DNA from: Pseudomonadota bacterium
GTDB taxonomy: Bacteria; Pseudomonadota; Gammaproteobacteria; Xanthomonadales; Xanthomonadaceae
Assembly: GCA_019348095.1 (NCBI GenBank)
Contig: JAHWKC010000178.1
Span: 1 to 5,317, forward strand
DNA: 5,317 nt
Reading direction: 5' to 3'
A program made the translations under genes and the position numbers. Positions 5,021-5,317 of this stretch are shown here, one piece after another. Position 1 is the stretch's first letter. Each line of letters starts with the position of its first letter. The notes under the pieces are model-generated. The model worked only from the letters and a program-made list of their open reading frames with translations, had not been told where the DNA came from and made no database searches.

Positions 5021-5317
5021 TCACGCGTCCAGTTCGATCATCACGGGGACATGGTCGGACGGCTTTTCCCAGCCGCGCACGTGCTTGTCGACGCGGGCTG
5101 CGACGAGCCGGTCGGCGGCTTGCGGCGACAGCAGCGAGAAATCGATGCGGATGCCGTTGTTCTTCTGCCAGGCGCCGGCCTGGTAGTCCCAGAAGCTGTA
5201 GAGGCCCGGCGCGTCGCTGACGGCGCGGGTGGCTTCGGTGAAGCCCAGATGCTGGAGCCGCCGGAAGGCCATGCGCGTCTCGGGCTGGAACAGCGCGTCG
5301 TTGACCCAGTTCGCCGG
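5021..5317 (-). CDS. xthA: Exodeoxyribonuclease III, C-terminal part (5' end outside the window)
   Basis: The frame runs from the window edge to a TGA at 5021-5023 and gives the last 98 residues of an AP endonuclease/3'-5' exonuclease of the ExoIII (EEP) family, which repairs abasic and blocked 3' ends in DNA. An internal ATG at 5272 is not the start: upstream codons still read ExoIII sequence (NWVNDALFQPETR). Family motifs include GLYSFWDYQAGAW, then NNGIRIDFSLLSP, which holds the active-site Asp of the RIDxxL motif, and EKPSDHVPV, which carries the catalytic Asp-His pair near the C-terminus. The same strand as rpsP is used, but the 220-bp gap with palindromes and a promoter suggests a separate transcription unit. 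The paralogue type cannot be settled from the C-terminus alone. Confidence 0.93.
   Translation of the reverse strand, partial: PANWVNDALFQPETRMAFRRLQHLGFTEATRAVSDAPGLYSFWDYQAGAWQKNNGIRIDFSLLSPQAADRLVAARVDKHVRGWEKPSDHVPVMIELDA

Overview
The window is a GC-rich chromosomal segment of ordinary housekeeping genes. It most likely comes from a gammaproteobacterium of the Xanthomonadaceae/Lysobacteraceae (Stenotrophomonas, Xanthomonas, Lysobacter, Luteimonas or Pseudoxanthomonas type). Three things support this: the classic gammaproteobacterial order rpsP-rimM-trmD-rplS, an Hsp15 (HslR) gene just downstream, and a palindromic REP pair beginning with GTAG of the kind known as SMAG/GTAG-REP in Stenotrophomonas. 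The genus is an inference; no rRNA or marker search was possible.

Layout, left to right. Positions 1-178 hold no gene I recognise, but carry a pair of inverted GTAG-type REP hairpins (82-158). Next is a PLP-dependent trans-sulfuration-family enzyme on the minus strand (179-1369). Divergent from it, across a 92-bp shared promoter region, is an Lrp/AsnC regulator on the plus strand (1462-1944), probably its local regulator. Convergent with the regulator is hslR (minus, 1987-2391), the ribosome-associated heat-shock protein Hsp15. It is cut off from the genes upstream of it by a strong intrinsic terminator (2461-2494).

The core is the minus-strand operon rpsP (4800-4513), rimM (4469-3954), trmD (3871-3071), rplS (2939-2538): ribosomal protein S16, 16S maturation factor RimM, tRNA m1G37 methyltransferase and ribosomal protein L19. 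A perfect TATAAT lies before rpsP and another before rplS. The two ribosomal protein genes therefore each appear to have a promoter and a recognisable Shine-Dalgarno sequence. The two enzyme/assembly-factor genes between them have neither, and each is preceded by inverted-repeat sequence. This fits the known much lower expression of RimM and TrmD relative to S16 and L19 in E. coli. Upstream of rpsP is a 220-bp gap containing a cluster of palindromes (4889-5017), then the 3' end of an exodeoxyribonuclease III gene (xthA), cut by the window edge.

I found no novel system, mobile element with a transposase, CRISPR array or RNA gene. The points worth a second look are small: the Thr at the Cys116 position of the trans-sulfuration enzyme, the repeat module inside the ribosomal operon, the duplicated ribosome-binding motif before rplS, and the palindrome clusters.
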